DNA from: an uncultured Roseibium sp.
GTDB taxonomy: Bacteria > Pseudomonadota > Alphaproteobacteria > Rhizobiales > Stappiaceae
Assembly (NCBI RefSeq): GCF_947494555.1
Contig: NZ_CANLVF010000002.1
Location: 372,001-436,000 of the forward strand
DNA: 64,000 nt
Direction: 5' to 3'
Part shown: positions 56,127 to 64,000 of the stretch, in pieces
Position numbering within the stretch: the first letter of the stretch is position 1
Layout: each line of letters begins with the position of its first letter
Program-made: the position numbers and the translations under genes
Notes under the pieces: model-generated
The model's database searches: none
What the model was told of the DNA's origin: nothing
Seen by the model: only the letters and a program-made list of their open reading frames with translations

Positions 56127-56627
56127 GTCCTATTCCTTCTCAAATACGTTGAAGCGGCGTTTCAACTCACCACTTCCGCAAGCCTCCGACCCGCGAAACA
56201 GATTGTTGCAACAGACATACGGCTTTTTGTGCGATCAGGCACCCGCCGGAATCTGATCTTCGGCGCGCAGTATCGCGACAGATCGACACCTGAAGTAGCT
56301 TGATTGCGTCACGGCAGCATTATCTCAACGACACGGCCGGCGTAAATGACAACAAGCGATTGTGGAAAATCCTTTGCAATGTGACTGTGCGATCACAATG
56401 CGCGGAACCGTCGGTCTTTGTCGGCACGATTTATTGAAACCATGCTGTCGGTCCCCGACAAGACTGGTTTTGGAAATCTTTTTGAAGCGAATGGACTTGC
56501 GGGATAAACTCCATCAAGTAAGTGACATGACGTATTTATAGCAAAGTGCGACGTATCTGGAGCCGGGTTGATTAAGCGCCTGAGAAAGACTACGCCGAAC
56601 TTTAAGAACCACCTTTGGAGCTGAATA
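56127..56627. promoter_or_regulatory. 501-bp divergent control region of the DMGDH-like gene and mttB
   Basis: No gene supported. Signals: GTTGAA-N7-TTCAAC at 56148-56166; perfect TGTTGCAACA at 56204-56213; the 10-mer TGTGCGATCA twice in direct orientation (56228-56237 and 56386-56395); and around the second copy a long dyad GCAATGTGA/TCACAATGC (56376-56401). The 8-bp spacing of the TGTGA/TCACA halves argues against CRP. The set looks like sites for one or more dedicated regulators acting on both genes. Confidence 0.5.
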
Positions 56628-58166
56628 ATGTCAGACGCTGCCACGTCAGGCCGTCGAGGTCGATCCGCCCGCCGCGAACGCAGGCAAGCGGGTCCCGCAG
56701 GTCAGGCCGTCCCCTACATTTCCAGAAAACTACCCGTCTACGACGTTCTCAGCGAGGAAGGCGTCGAGAAGATCGAAGCCAACGCCGACCGGATCCTGGC
56801 CGAAATCGGGCTTGAATTCCGGGAAGACCCCGAAGTCCTCAATGTCTGGAAAGCCGCAGGGGCAGACGTCGACGGCGAACGCGTCCGTTTTCCCAAAGGA
56901 ATGCTTCGGGAAATCCTGAAAACCGCGCCGTCGCAGTTCACGCAGCATGCGCGCAACCCGGCCCGGAATGTCGAAATCGGCGGCAACAATCTGGTGTTCG
57001 CCCCGGTCTACGGCCCACCTTTCGTGACCGATCTGGATCAGGGGCGCCGGTACGGCACGATTGAGGACTTCCGCAATTTCGTCAAACTCGCCTACATGTC
57101 GCCGTGGATGCATCATTCGGGGGGCACGGTCTGCGAGCCGGTGGATCTGCCGGTGAACAAACGCCATTTCGATATGGTCTATTCCCATATCAAATACAGC
57201 GACAAACCATTCATGGGCTCGGTGACCGCACCTGAGCGTGCGGAAGATTCCGTCAAAATGGCGCAAATCGCTTTCGGCGAGGAATTCGTCGACCAGAATT
57301 GCGTGATGATCCAGCTGATCAACGCCAACTCCCCTCTGGTCTTCGATGCGACCATGCTCGGCGCGCTGAAGGTTTATGCGCGCAACAATCAGGCCTGCAT
57401 CGTGTCGCCCTTCATTCTTGCAGGTGCCATGAGCCCGGTCACCGTGGCAGGCACACTGTCGCAGGTCCTGTGCGAAGCCATGGCAGGTTGCGCATTGACA
57501 CAGCTGATCCGCCCAGGCGCACCCGTCGTTTTCGGTGCCTTCGTCAGCTCCATCTCCATGCAGTCGGGCGCACCCACATTCGGCAGCCCTGAAGGGTCCC
57601 TGCTCCTGAACGGTGCCGCCAAACTCGCCCGTCGTCTCAACTTGCCATTCCGGTCGGGTGGGTCGTTCACAGCGTCCAAACTGCCGGACGCGCAATCGGC
57701 GCAGGAATCGGCGCAGACGATCCTGGCGACACTCCAATCAGGGGTAAACTTCGCGCTCCACTCTGCAGGCTGGCTGGAGGGAGGCCTCTGCTCGTCTTAC
57801 GAGAAGTTCGTCATGGACGCGGACCAGCTAGGCATGATGCATGTTCTGGCAAAAGGTATCGATGTGTCGGACGAAACACTTGCCATGGACGCGTTGCAGG
57901 AAGTCGGACCTGGTGGACACTTTCTCGGCGCGGCACACACGCAGCGCAACTTCGAAAGCGCGTTCTACCGCTCTTCGATCGCCGACAACAATTCCTATGA
58001 GCAATGGCTCGCCGACGGCGAACTGGATGCGGCCCGGCGGGCGAACGGCAAATGGAAGGAAATGCTCAGATCCTATACCGGGCCGGAACTCGATCCCGCC
58101 ATTGACGACGCTCTGCAGGCTTACATTACCGAGCGCAAAGCGTCCTTCCCGGACAGCAACGTCTAA
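56628..58166 (+). CDS. mttB: Non-pyrrolysine MttB-family (COG5598) methyltransferase
   Basis: This is a 512-residue protein. GGAG sits 8 nt before the ATG. The whole frame is free of in-frame TAG, so it lacks pyrrolysine and belongs to the non-Pyl branch, whose known members (MtgB, MtpB, MtcB, MtyB) demethylate glycine betaine, proline betaine, carnitine or butyrobetaine to a corrinoid protein. It has an Arg-rich N-terminal tail (SGRRGRSARRERRQ). The typical core LVFAPVYGPPFVTDLDQGRR is present. No corrinoid-binding partner is found in the window. Divergent from the DMGDH-like gene. Confidence 0.9.
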   Translation: MSDAATSGRRGRSARRERRQAGPAGQAVPYISRKLPVYDVLSEEGVEKIEANADRILAEIGLEFREDPEVLNVWKAAGADVDGERVRFPKGMLREILKTAPSQFTQHARNPARNVEIGGNNLVFAPVYGPPFVTDLDQGRRYGTIEDFRNFVKLAYMSPWMHHSGGTVCEPVDLPVNKRHFDMVYSHIKYSDKPFMGSVTAPERAEDSVKMAQIAFGEEFVDQNCVMIQLINANSPLVFDATMLGALKVYARNNQACIVSPFILAGAMSPVTVAGTLSQVLCEAMAGCALTQLIRPGAPVVFGAFVSSISMQSGAPTFGSPEGSLLLNGAAKLARRLNLPFRSGGSFTASKLPDAQSAQESAQTILATLQSGVNFALHSAGWLEGGLCSSYEKFVMDADQLGMMHVLAKGIDVSDETLAMDALQEVGPGGHFLGAAHTQRNFESAFYRSSIADNNSYEQWLADGELDAARRANGKWKEMLRSYTGPELDPAIDDALQAYITERKASFPDSNV

Positions 58167-58183
58167 CACTGCCACAAAAAACA

Positions 58184-58208
58184 GATGCTCCGGGATATCC
58201 GGAGCATC
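58184..58208. terminator. Hairpin after mttB
   Basis: GATGCTCCGG/CCGGAGCATC, a perfect 10-bp stem with a 5-nt loop, 18 bp after the mttB stop. The plus-strand side has no T-run; the A-run at 58175-58181 gives one only for minus-strand transcription. Likely a stabiliser or weak terminator for mttB. Confidence 0.6.
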
Positions 58209-58406
58209 GCATGTCGGTTCCCCGCTGCCGAATTCCAGTCTCTGTGTCGGTGGGGCCGAGCTGATCTTCCGGGTACGACTACGTTCACCGTTACACTCTT
58301 TTTGCCGTCAAGGGTCCCTTTTGCGGAAGATTGCCGTTAGAACGGCCACGTATTGATGGCACAGAATCGATCCGTACCGTCGTCACCGCAGACAATGAGG
58401 AATTCG

Positions 58407-59591
58407 ATGGCAGATCCGCATCAAAGCACAGACGCTCATATGCTGCGCCCGCTGTCTGACGAACTGGCCCACTGGCTTACTGAGAAAGCACTGCCGCTTT
58501 GGCAATCGCACGGTATTGACATTGCCAAGGGAGAATGTTTCGAAGCGATTGATATCGTTGATATAACCACCATCAATTCCGCGCGGCGCGCGCGCGTCGT
58601 GCCGCGCCAGATTTATTCCTTCCTGAAAGGAGCGAAGCTCGGGTGGCAGGGTCCTGCGCACAAGATAGCAACGGGACTTTTCGACTGGTTCCTGCGCACC
58701 TATCTGACGAAACAGGGATACGCAGCGGCGGCGGTCGACCTTGATAACAAGATCGTCGACGACACCTTCGACCTCTATAATCAGGCTTTTGCCCTGTTTG
58801 CGTTCGCACAGGTTTCCGCCGCAATACCAGACCGGAAATCCGAGGCTGTCGAGTGCGCCGCCAATCTCTTGAACTACCTTTTGGAACACTACAAACATCC
58901 TGAAGCAGGTTTTCGCGAAGCCAATCCGGACAAACGCCCGCTTTGTTCCAACCCTCATATGCACCTCTTCGAGGCCTGTCTTGCGTGGGAAGACGTGTCC
59001 GATGACCCTGCATGGTCGGATCTGGCGGACGAGATCGCCGAACTCGCACTGAACAGGTTCATCGACCCCGTATCTGGCGGCCTGAGAGAGTTCTTCGACC
59101 TCGACTGGACGCCTCTTCCCGGGGATAAGGGCCGCATCATGGAGCCTGGACATCAGTTCGAGTGGGCATGGCTGCTGTGCCGGTGGGGCCGTTCGCGCGG
59201 CGATGCCGGTGCCTTGCTTGCCGCCCGCCGGCTCTACGATATCGGCTGGACCTATGGCATAGACGAGAACCGCGGTGTCACATTCATGGCGCTCAACGAT
59301 GATTTCACGGTTCAAAACCCTTTGGCGCGGCTTTGGGGCCAGACCGAGTGGATCAAGGCTGCCATTGCCTTGGCCGAAATATCAAGCGGACCGGAACGCG
59401 ACGCCTATTTCACCGATATTCCCGCGGCCGTCGCAGCGCTCCGCGTCTTTTTCAAGGATGCGCCGGACGGGCTTTATCTCGACAAACTGGCTCCGGACGG
59501 CTCGTTTGCGAATGAACCGGCTCCGGCAAGCTCGCTGTATCATATTGTTTGCGCAATTTCGGAATTGGACAGGTTCACCAAATCAGGTTGA
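58407..59591 (+). CDS. AGE-family epimerase/isomerase
   Basis: This is a 394-residue protein from ATG 58407 (GAGGAA 5 nt upstream). (alpha/alpha)6-barrel of the N-acylglucosamine 2-epimerase/mannose isomerase family: RRARVVPRQIYSFL, NPHMHLFEACLAWEDV, GRIMEPGHQFEWAWLL and NPLARLWGQTEWIKA carry the active-site His and Arg residues. It probably interconverts mannose and fructose or an aldose epimer pair; the substrate is not decidable. A possible link to the surrounding betaine genes is not evident. Confidence 0.87.
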   Translation: MADPHQSTDAHMLRPLSDELAHWLTEKALPLWQSHGIDIAKGECFEAIDIVDITTINSARRARVVPRQIYSFLKGAKLGWQGPAHKIATGLFDWFLRTYLTKQGYAAAAVDLDNKIVDDTFDLYNQAFALFAFAQVSAAIPDRKSEAVECAANLLNYLLEHYKHPEAGFREANPDKRPLCSNPHMHLFEACLAWEDVSDDPAWSDLADEIAELALNRFIDPVSGGLREFFDLDWTPLPGDKGRIMEPGHQFEWAWLLCRWGRSRGDAGALLAARRLYDIGWTYGIDENRGVTFMALNDDFTVQNPLARLWGQTEWIKAAIALAEISSGPERDAYFTDIPAAVAALRVFFKDAPDGLYLDKLAPDGSFANEPAPASSLYHIVCAISELDRFTKSG

Positions 59592-59731
59592 ACATCTGCC
59601 CTCGCCGCAACCTCACAATGGCGAAACCAGAGTAGGAAACGACGCAATCTGCCTTTTTCAAATCTGCTCCTCACTCTATAGCTTGTCGCCGGATTCGATG
59701 GAAACAACCCGATCAGCGACAAGGAGGCTGA

Positions 59732-60643
59732 ATGCCCCAGGCTCAAATTATTGATGGCAAAGCCATTGCAGAATCTGTTCGTGACGAGATCACCCGCCGT
59801 GCGGCGGCGCTGCTTGAAGCGAGCGGCAAGCGCCCCGGTCTTGCCGTTGTGCTTGTCGGGGAAGACCCTGCAAGCCAAGTCTATGTGCGAAACAAGGACC
59901 GTGCCGCGGAAGCCTGTGGGTTTCACTCCGTCAAGCACACACTTTCAGCAGATGCCAGCGAGGCGGACGTTCTGGCACTTGTGGAACAGCTGAACAACGA
60001 TCCGGAAATTCACGGAATTCTGGTCCAGCTTCCTCTTCCCGGCCATATCGACGAAAGCAAGGTTCTTCGCCTGATCCGTCCGGAAAAAGATGTCGACGGG
60101 TTTCATCCAGTCAATGTAGGTCTGCTAACGGCGGGTGAACGCGACAGCGCCCTCGTTCCGTGCACGCCGGCCGGAAGCCTCGTGCTTCTGAAGCGTACGC
60201 TTGGCGACACGCTCTCCGGAAAATCTGCAGTGGTCGTCGGACGGTCCAACATCGTCGGCAAGCCGATGGCCAGCCTGCTGCTCCAGGAAAGCTGCACCGT
60301 CACGATCGCGCACAGCCGCACCCGGGATCTTCCCGATGTGGTTCGTGCAGCCGACATCGTCGTGGCGGCTGTCGGACGTCCGGAAATGGTCAAGGGTGAC
60401 TGGATCAAGGACGGTGCAACGCTGATCGACGTCGGCATCAACAGGATACCAGCGCCTGAACGCGGAGAAGGCAAATCACGCCTCGTCGGCGACGTCGCCT
60501 TTGACGAAGCCGTGGGTCATGCCGGGGCCATCACGCCGGTACCTGGCGGCGTTGGCCCGATGACAATCGCGATGCTGATGGTCAATACGCTGACCGCAGC
60601 GCGACGCCTCATGGGACTTCCGGAAGAAGAACCGCTTTTTTGA
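59732..60643 (+). CDS. folD: Methylene-THF dehydrogenase / methenyl-THF cyclohydrolase
   Basis: This is a 303-residue protein with AAGGAGG ahead of the [24 protein letters not shown] (about 32-52), the QLPLPGHID loop, [14 protein letters not shown] and the closing [13 protein letters not shown] are full FolD signatures. It oxidises 5,10-methylene-THF to 10-formyl-THF in the cytoplasm and so uses the C1 units produced by SoxA and the DMGDH-like protein. Placed just downstream of the methyltransferase region, though in its own transcription unit. Confidence 0.96.
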   Translation: MPQAQIIDGKAIAESVRDEITRRAAALLEASGKRPGLAVVLVGEDPASQVYVRNKDRAAEACGFHSVKHTLSADASEADVLALVEQLNNDPEIHGILVQLPLPGHIDESKVLRLIRPEKDVDGFHPVNVGLLTAGERDSALVPCTPAGSLVLLKRTLGDTLSGKSAVVVGRSNIVGKPMASLLLQESCTVTIAHSRTRDLPDVVRAADIVVAAVGRPEMVKGDWIKDGATLIDVGINRIPAPERGEGKSRLVGDVAFDEAVGHAGAITPVPGGVGPMTIAMLMVNTLTAARRLMGLPEEEPLF

Positions 60644-60668
60644 ACCGCATTCATGAGTTTTTTGAATG

Positions 60669-60700
60669 AAACGCGCCGGCAATTGTCGGCGCGTTTGTTT
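60669..60700 (+). terminator. Intrinsic terminator of folD
   Basis: AAACGCGCCG/CGGCGCGTTT, 10-bp stem with an 8-nt loop, followed by GTTTTG. Located 26 bp past the folD stop. Confidence 0.85.
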
Positions 60701-60834
60701 TGAGGCCAGCAATTTTTGCTTTTGAACGCGAGTTATTCCTTCTCAACAGTTTCCGGCAAACCATTGACCTCTCTTGGCTCTTGCTTTCAACTAAGGGTCA
60801 TGGTCTATCGAGATTCAACAAGATTTAACCATGG

Positions 60835-60846
60835 CAAACTAGTTTG
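60835..60846. promoter_or_regulatory. Perfect 12-bp palindrome upstream of tamA
   Basis: CAAACTAGTTTG lies 89 bp before the tamA start in a 291-bp gap that otherwise holds only the folD terminator. Possible operator. Confidence 0.4.
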
Positions 60847-60934
60847 TCTTACGTAGGGGCTTTTGAGCAGTCGGGCTAATGCGCAATTCAACGTCTTGAC
60901 GCGCGGGCCGGGCCAACCCGTCAGGCGGCAGTAA

Positions 60935-62920
60935 GTGAAGGGTCTACCGTCTTGCTTCTCCGGTCTTTGCCGGAGCGCGGGTCGTACCGCAGGTAAAAGG
61001 CTGGCTGCCTTCAAAGTGGCTGGCCCTTTGGGTGTTTTAAGACCTGCAATCGTCGCCAGTTTGGTTCTGTTTCCGGTTTCAGCCGCGGTCATTCCTGCAT
61101 ATGCCTTTGAGATTTTCGGTTGGAAGCCATTTGGCGGATCCGAGGAAGAAGAAGGCGAAGCAGTTCCGAACCCCCTGCCCTACGAAGCGGAAATCGCCGT
61201 CTCAACGGGTGACGAAGAGCTTACGAAGGATCTCAAGAGCGCGTCCCTGCTGATCCAGCAACAGGACAAACCGCCTTCGGGCGAAGCCGGATTGATCTCT
61301 CGAGCCCTGTCGGATCGTGAAAGGCTCGTTGCAAAGCTTTACGCGGATGGGCGCTATGGAGGCACGGTTTCCATAACACTCGCAGGCATTCCGCTGGAAA
61401 CGGCCCTGGAACTCAGCGACTTGCCGGACACCCGGCCGATCAAGGTCGCCATCCTGATCAATCCCGGGCCGGTTTTCACCTTCGGCAACGTCTCGGTCTC
61501 TTCCACTGGCGGTGACCTTTCCACTGATCCGTCTTTCTGGGGCCTGGCGCCCGGTGATGTTGCCGGATCGGGCAAAATACTTTCCGCCGAAGGGCGTATT
61601 GTCTCTGTGCTCCGCGGACGCGGTTATCCAAAAGCGAAAATCGCCGAGCGGCGCATTACCGCTGATCACAGCACAAACAAGCTCGACGTCAGACTTGTTG
61701 CCGATGCAGGGCCGCGGGCAAGGTTCGGAACTGTATCCGTAAACGGCACCGAGGTTACGGAGCCGGGCTTCGTCAAACAACAGGCCATGTTGCCCGAAGG
61801 CGGCATCTATTCGCCCGAAGATATCGCCCGCGCCCGAAAACGGCTGAACGATCTGGGTATCTTTTCGTCCATAAGGTTTGTCGAGGGCGACATAGCGGGC
61901 CCCGACGGCAACTTGCCGATTACAATCGAGGTCAGTGAAAGAAAACGTCACGTAATCGGTGCTGGCGCTTCCTGGTCCAGCACGGAAGGATTCGGCGTCG
62001 AAGCCTATTGGCGGCGCAGAAACCTTTTCGGACGCGGTGAATTGCTCTCGGTCGAAGGGTCCATTGGCCGGATCGGGACCGAAAGCTTTGAGAATCAGGA
62101 ATATTCCGCGCGGATCGCTTTTGAAAAACCGGGTGTTTTCGGTCCGTTGACGAGTTTTTCAACCAGTCTGGAAGCCCGACAGGAAAACCCGGACGCCTAC
62201 AAAAGCAGAACCGTCACCTACAACGCTTTCCTGAACCGTGAGTTCTCTGAAAAACTGAAAGGCAGAGCCGGTGCCGAAGTGTTCTTTGCGGATGAGGAAG
62301 ACGCCTTTGGTGACGACGAGTACCTGCTTGTCGGTCTCCCGGCGGATCTTGTCTTCGATAACAGAGACGACAAACTCAATCCGTCAAAAGGTGTCTTTGC
62401 AGCCGTGTTCGGCGAACCTGCCTATGACACGCTCAACTCGAATGCCATGGGGTTTATCAAGGGCACCGTTTCGAGCTATTACGCACTTGACCAGGCGAAT
62501 CGGTTCATCCTGGCCGGCAGGGTTTCGGTCGGATCAATCCTTGCCCCCTCAGTCGAATCGGTCCCGGCCAGCCGCCGGTTCATAGCGGGCGGTGGTGGGT
62601 CGATAAGGGGCTACGCCTACCGGAATGTCGGCCCCAGGGTGGATGGCGAGGTTGTCGGTGGCCGTTCGCTTGTCGAACTGTCCGGGGAAGTCCGCGTTCG
62701 TGTGACAGAGACAATCGGCATTGTCGGTTTTGTCGATGCCGGCAATGCGTACGAAGACAGTGTTCCGGATTTCTCGGAAGAACTGAAAGTCGGCGTTGGC
62801 GCCGGCCTTCGTTATTTTACACCGATCGGACCGCTGCGCATCGATGCTGCGATCCCACTTGATCCTGGCAATGACGATCCCGATTTTGCGCTTTATGTCG
62901 GCTTAAGTCAGGCGTTTTAG
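60935..62920 (+). CDS. tamA: TamA-like outer-membrane assembly protein (BamA family)
   Basis: This is a 661-residue protein from GTG 60935. Long N-terminus with signal peptide ending near AYA|FEI, POTRA-like repeats (about 90-340; KVAILINPGPVFTFGNVSV, RFGTVSVNGTEVTEPGFVK), then a 16-strand barrel with the conserved GGGGSIRGYAYR loop and the terminal LYVGLSQAF (C-terminal Phe). It helps insert autotransporters and other proteins into the outer membrane together with TamB, whose gene follows 138 bp downstream. Confidence 0.93.
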   Translation: MKGLPSCFSGLCRSAGRTAGKRLAAFKVAGPLGVLRPAIVASLVLFPVSAAVIPAYAFEIFGWKPFGGSEEEEGEAVPNPLPYEAEIAVSTGDEELTKDLKSASLLIQQQDKPPSGEAGLISRALSDRERLVAKLYADGRYGGTVSITLAGIPLETALELSDLPDTRPIKVAILINPGPVFTFGNVSVSSTGGDLSTDPSFWGLAPGDVAGSGKILSAEGRIVSVLRGRGYPKAKIAERRITADHSTNKLDVRLVADAGPRARFGTVSVNGTEVTEPGFVKQQAMLPEGGIYSPEDIARARKRLNDLGIFSSIRFVEGDIAGPDGNLPITIEVSERKRHVIGAGASWSSTEGFGVEAYWRRRNLFGRGELLSVEGSIGRIGTESFENQEYSARIAFEKPGVFGPLTSFSTSLEARQENPDAYKSRTVTYNAFLNREFSEKLKGRAGAEVFFADEEDAFGDDEYLLVGLPADLVFDNRDDKLNPSKGVFAAVFGEPAYDTLNSNAMGFIKGTVSSYYALDQANRFILAGRVSVGSILAPSVESVPASRRFIAGGGGSIRGYAYRNVGPRVDGEVVGGRSLVELSGEVRVRVTETIGIVGFVDAGNAYEDSVPDFSEELKVGVGAGLRYFTPIGPLRIDAAIPLDPGNDDPDFALYVGLSQAF

Positions 62921-63058
62921 AAGCCTTTCAGTCGCGCGGCATAAAAAGAAGCGCTTCACTCAGGGCGTCCAACTGGTGCCCAAATGCCCTGTTAAAAACA
63001 CTGAAACTCAACACTTTTTTGTTGCATACTACCCGGTGACGGACAGACGTTGGTCCAA

Positions 63059-64000
63059 ATGCGTTTCTTGAGCCTTACATTGCGGATTCTTGGGTTTCTG
63101 GTTGTGATTGCGATCGCAATACCAGTGCTTGTGATCGCCGCGCTTCAGGTACCGGCCGGCCGCAACCTCGTTTCCAACGTTGTCAGTTCGATTGCTTCCA
63201 CTGAAACACAGACAGTGAAGGTCGAAGGCTTGTACCTGAGTTTCGGACTGAGCGCGGCTCTGGATATGGTTACGCTCGCTGATACGGAAGGGGTGTGGCT
63301 TGAAGCTTCACAGATTGAGCTGGACTGGAAACCGTTGCATCTGTTTTCAGGAGATCTCGACATTGCCTCTGTCAAATCAAAGCAGATCGACCTGAACCGC
63401 CTTCCAGTGAGCGAACCTGCCACGCAGTCCGAGTCTTCAGAAGAGGAGCCGACAGAAACCGGTGCAGCCTCTCTGCCCGTGAACATTTCCTTGCAGGATC
63501 TCTTGCTTTCGGAAGTCAATCTTGGTCATGAGCTTCTCGATGAACCCATCTCCCTTTCAGTTTCAGGATCAGGTGCATTTGCGTTGGATCCGGCACTCGT
63601 CACCGCTGCTCTGGATGTTCATCGCGTGGACGGTGTTGACGCACGGCTGACTGCCAATGGTGAATTCGAGCCTTCGGCCGAAACGCTCACATTCGACCTG
63701 GTTTTATCAGAGCCACGCGGCGGGTTGGCCGCACGCCTTCTGGAAATACCGGACCTTCCAGCCATCAGGCTTGACCTTGCGGGAAATGGTCCGCTGACGG
63801 ACTGGGGTGCAAAACTGGATGTCGCGCTTGACGGCCGCTCGACCGTCACCGGGTCGGCAAAGCTCAAGGAAGAACCCGGAGAACGTCAACTGATGTTCGA
63901 CCTTGACGGTGATCTGGAACCGCTGGCCCCGCCGCTTGCAAGGTCGTTTTTTCTGGGAACGACAAAGGCATCCGGCAACGCCCGCTTCACAAAAGACTTT
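63059..64000 (+). CDS. tamB: TamB-like translocation/assembly protein (partial, runs off the window)
   Basis: Only the first 314 codons are present, without a stop. ATG 63059 is followed by a signal anchor LRILGFLVVIAIAIPVLVIAAL and LQVPAGRNLVSNVVSSI, the usual AsmA/TamB opening, then strand-rich repeats (WLEASQIELDWKPLHLFSGDLDI, about 80-102) typical of the beta-taco. An acidic low-complexity stretch SESSEEEPTE lies around 123-132. It pairs with TamA as an envelope-spanning bridge. Family members are usually above 1000 residues. Confidence 0.9.
   Translation, partial: MRFLSLTLRILGFLVVIAIAIPVLVIAALQVPAGRNLVSNVVSSIASTETQTVKVEGLYLSFGLSAALDMVTLADTEGVWLEASQIELDWKPLHLFSGDLDIASVKSKQIDLNRLPVSEPATQSESSEEEPTETGAASLPVNISLQDLLLSEVNLGHELLDEPISLSVSGSGAFALDPALVTAALDVHRVDGVDARLTANGEFEPSAETLTFDLVLSEPRGGLAARLLEIPDLPAIRLDLAGNGPLTDWGAKLDVALDGRSTVTGSAKLKEEPGERQLMFDLDGDLEPLAPPLARSFFLGTTKASGNARFTKDF

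Noticed and set aside
56376..56401. CRP site upstream of mttB
   Set aside because: The TGTGA and TCACA halves are separated by 8 bp, not 6, so CRP geometry does not fit.
56393..56644. 83-codon minus-strand frame in the mttB control region
   Set aside because: Overlaps the mttB start, lacks a ribosome binding site, and has no recognisable features.
56628..58166. Pyrrolysine-containing MttB
   Set aside because: No in-frame TAG; full-length frame closes with TAA.

Overview
The window looks like the chromosome of a marine or host-associated alphaproteobacterium, most likely the Stappiaceae (Roseibium/Labrenzia/Stappia type). The reasons are moderate-to-high GC, a heterotetrameric sarcosine oxidase operon (soxBDAG), a non-pyrrolysine MttB-family methyltransferase beside a betaine-homocysteine methyltransferase and a GcvT-type FAD oxidoreductase, a class I PHA synthase, and the order aminotransferase-hom-glpX-recJ. 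I saw no phage, transposase, integrase, CRISPR array, tRNA or rRNA.

Layout. 1-6623 (minus strand): an envelope caspase island made of a multidomain caspase with Sel1 repeats, a poly-glycine lipoprotein, a second exported caspase with a DUF4384-like end, a secreted FecR-like protein, and a CHASE2 sensor that runs off the left edge. 6923-9940: a GNAT enzyme, an ornithine cyclodeaminase-like protein and a ChaA-type antiporter. 10090-15336 (minus): a five-gene LivFGMH-type ABC importer with a TAT-exported binding protein. 15822-19196: a PPOX-type flavoprotein, peptidyl-dipeptidase Dcp and a DUF423 protein. 19212-26826: glutathione-dependent formaldehyde oxidation (frmA, fghA) divergent from soxBDAG. 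26994-35150: EEP phosphatase, Nudix, nitrilase, a 63-residue membrane protein, recJ, glpX, hom and an aminotransferase. 35449-41739: a lipoprotein, phaC, a PAS-GAF-GGDEF-EAL protein and two unrecognised proteins. 41799-48147: an agmatinase-like ureohydrolase, guanine deaminase, an MFS/MerR pair, an unknown protein and a MATE exporter. 48348-51402: rpsI, rplM, a PaaI-type thioesterase and a ferric-reductase-like flavoprotein. 51828-58166: a secreted protein, bmt, a dimethylglycine dehydrogenase-like protein and mttB. 58407-64000: AGE epimerase, folD, tamA and the first part of tamB.

How the genes fit together. Three separate loci can be read as one catabolic route from glycine betaine or other methylated amines: MttB and Bmt remove the first methyl, the DMGDH-like protein and SoxBDAG remove the next two, folD handles the folate-bound C1 units, and frmA/fghA oxidise free formaldehyde. 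This is inference from family membership.

The most unusual region is the caspase island. Every protein in it has an export signal or an extracytoplasmic domain. Its distal genes are preceded by what reads as a class II CRP-type promoter: a 20-bp dyad centred 41.5 bp upstream of the predicted start of a perfect TATAAT promoter. CHASE2 proteins are often adenylate cyclases, so a cAMP feedback loop controlling envelope caspases is a testable idea. The output domain that would settle it lies outside the window.
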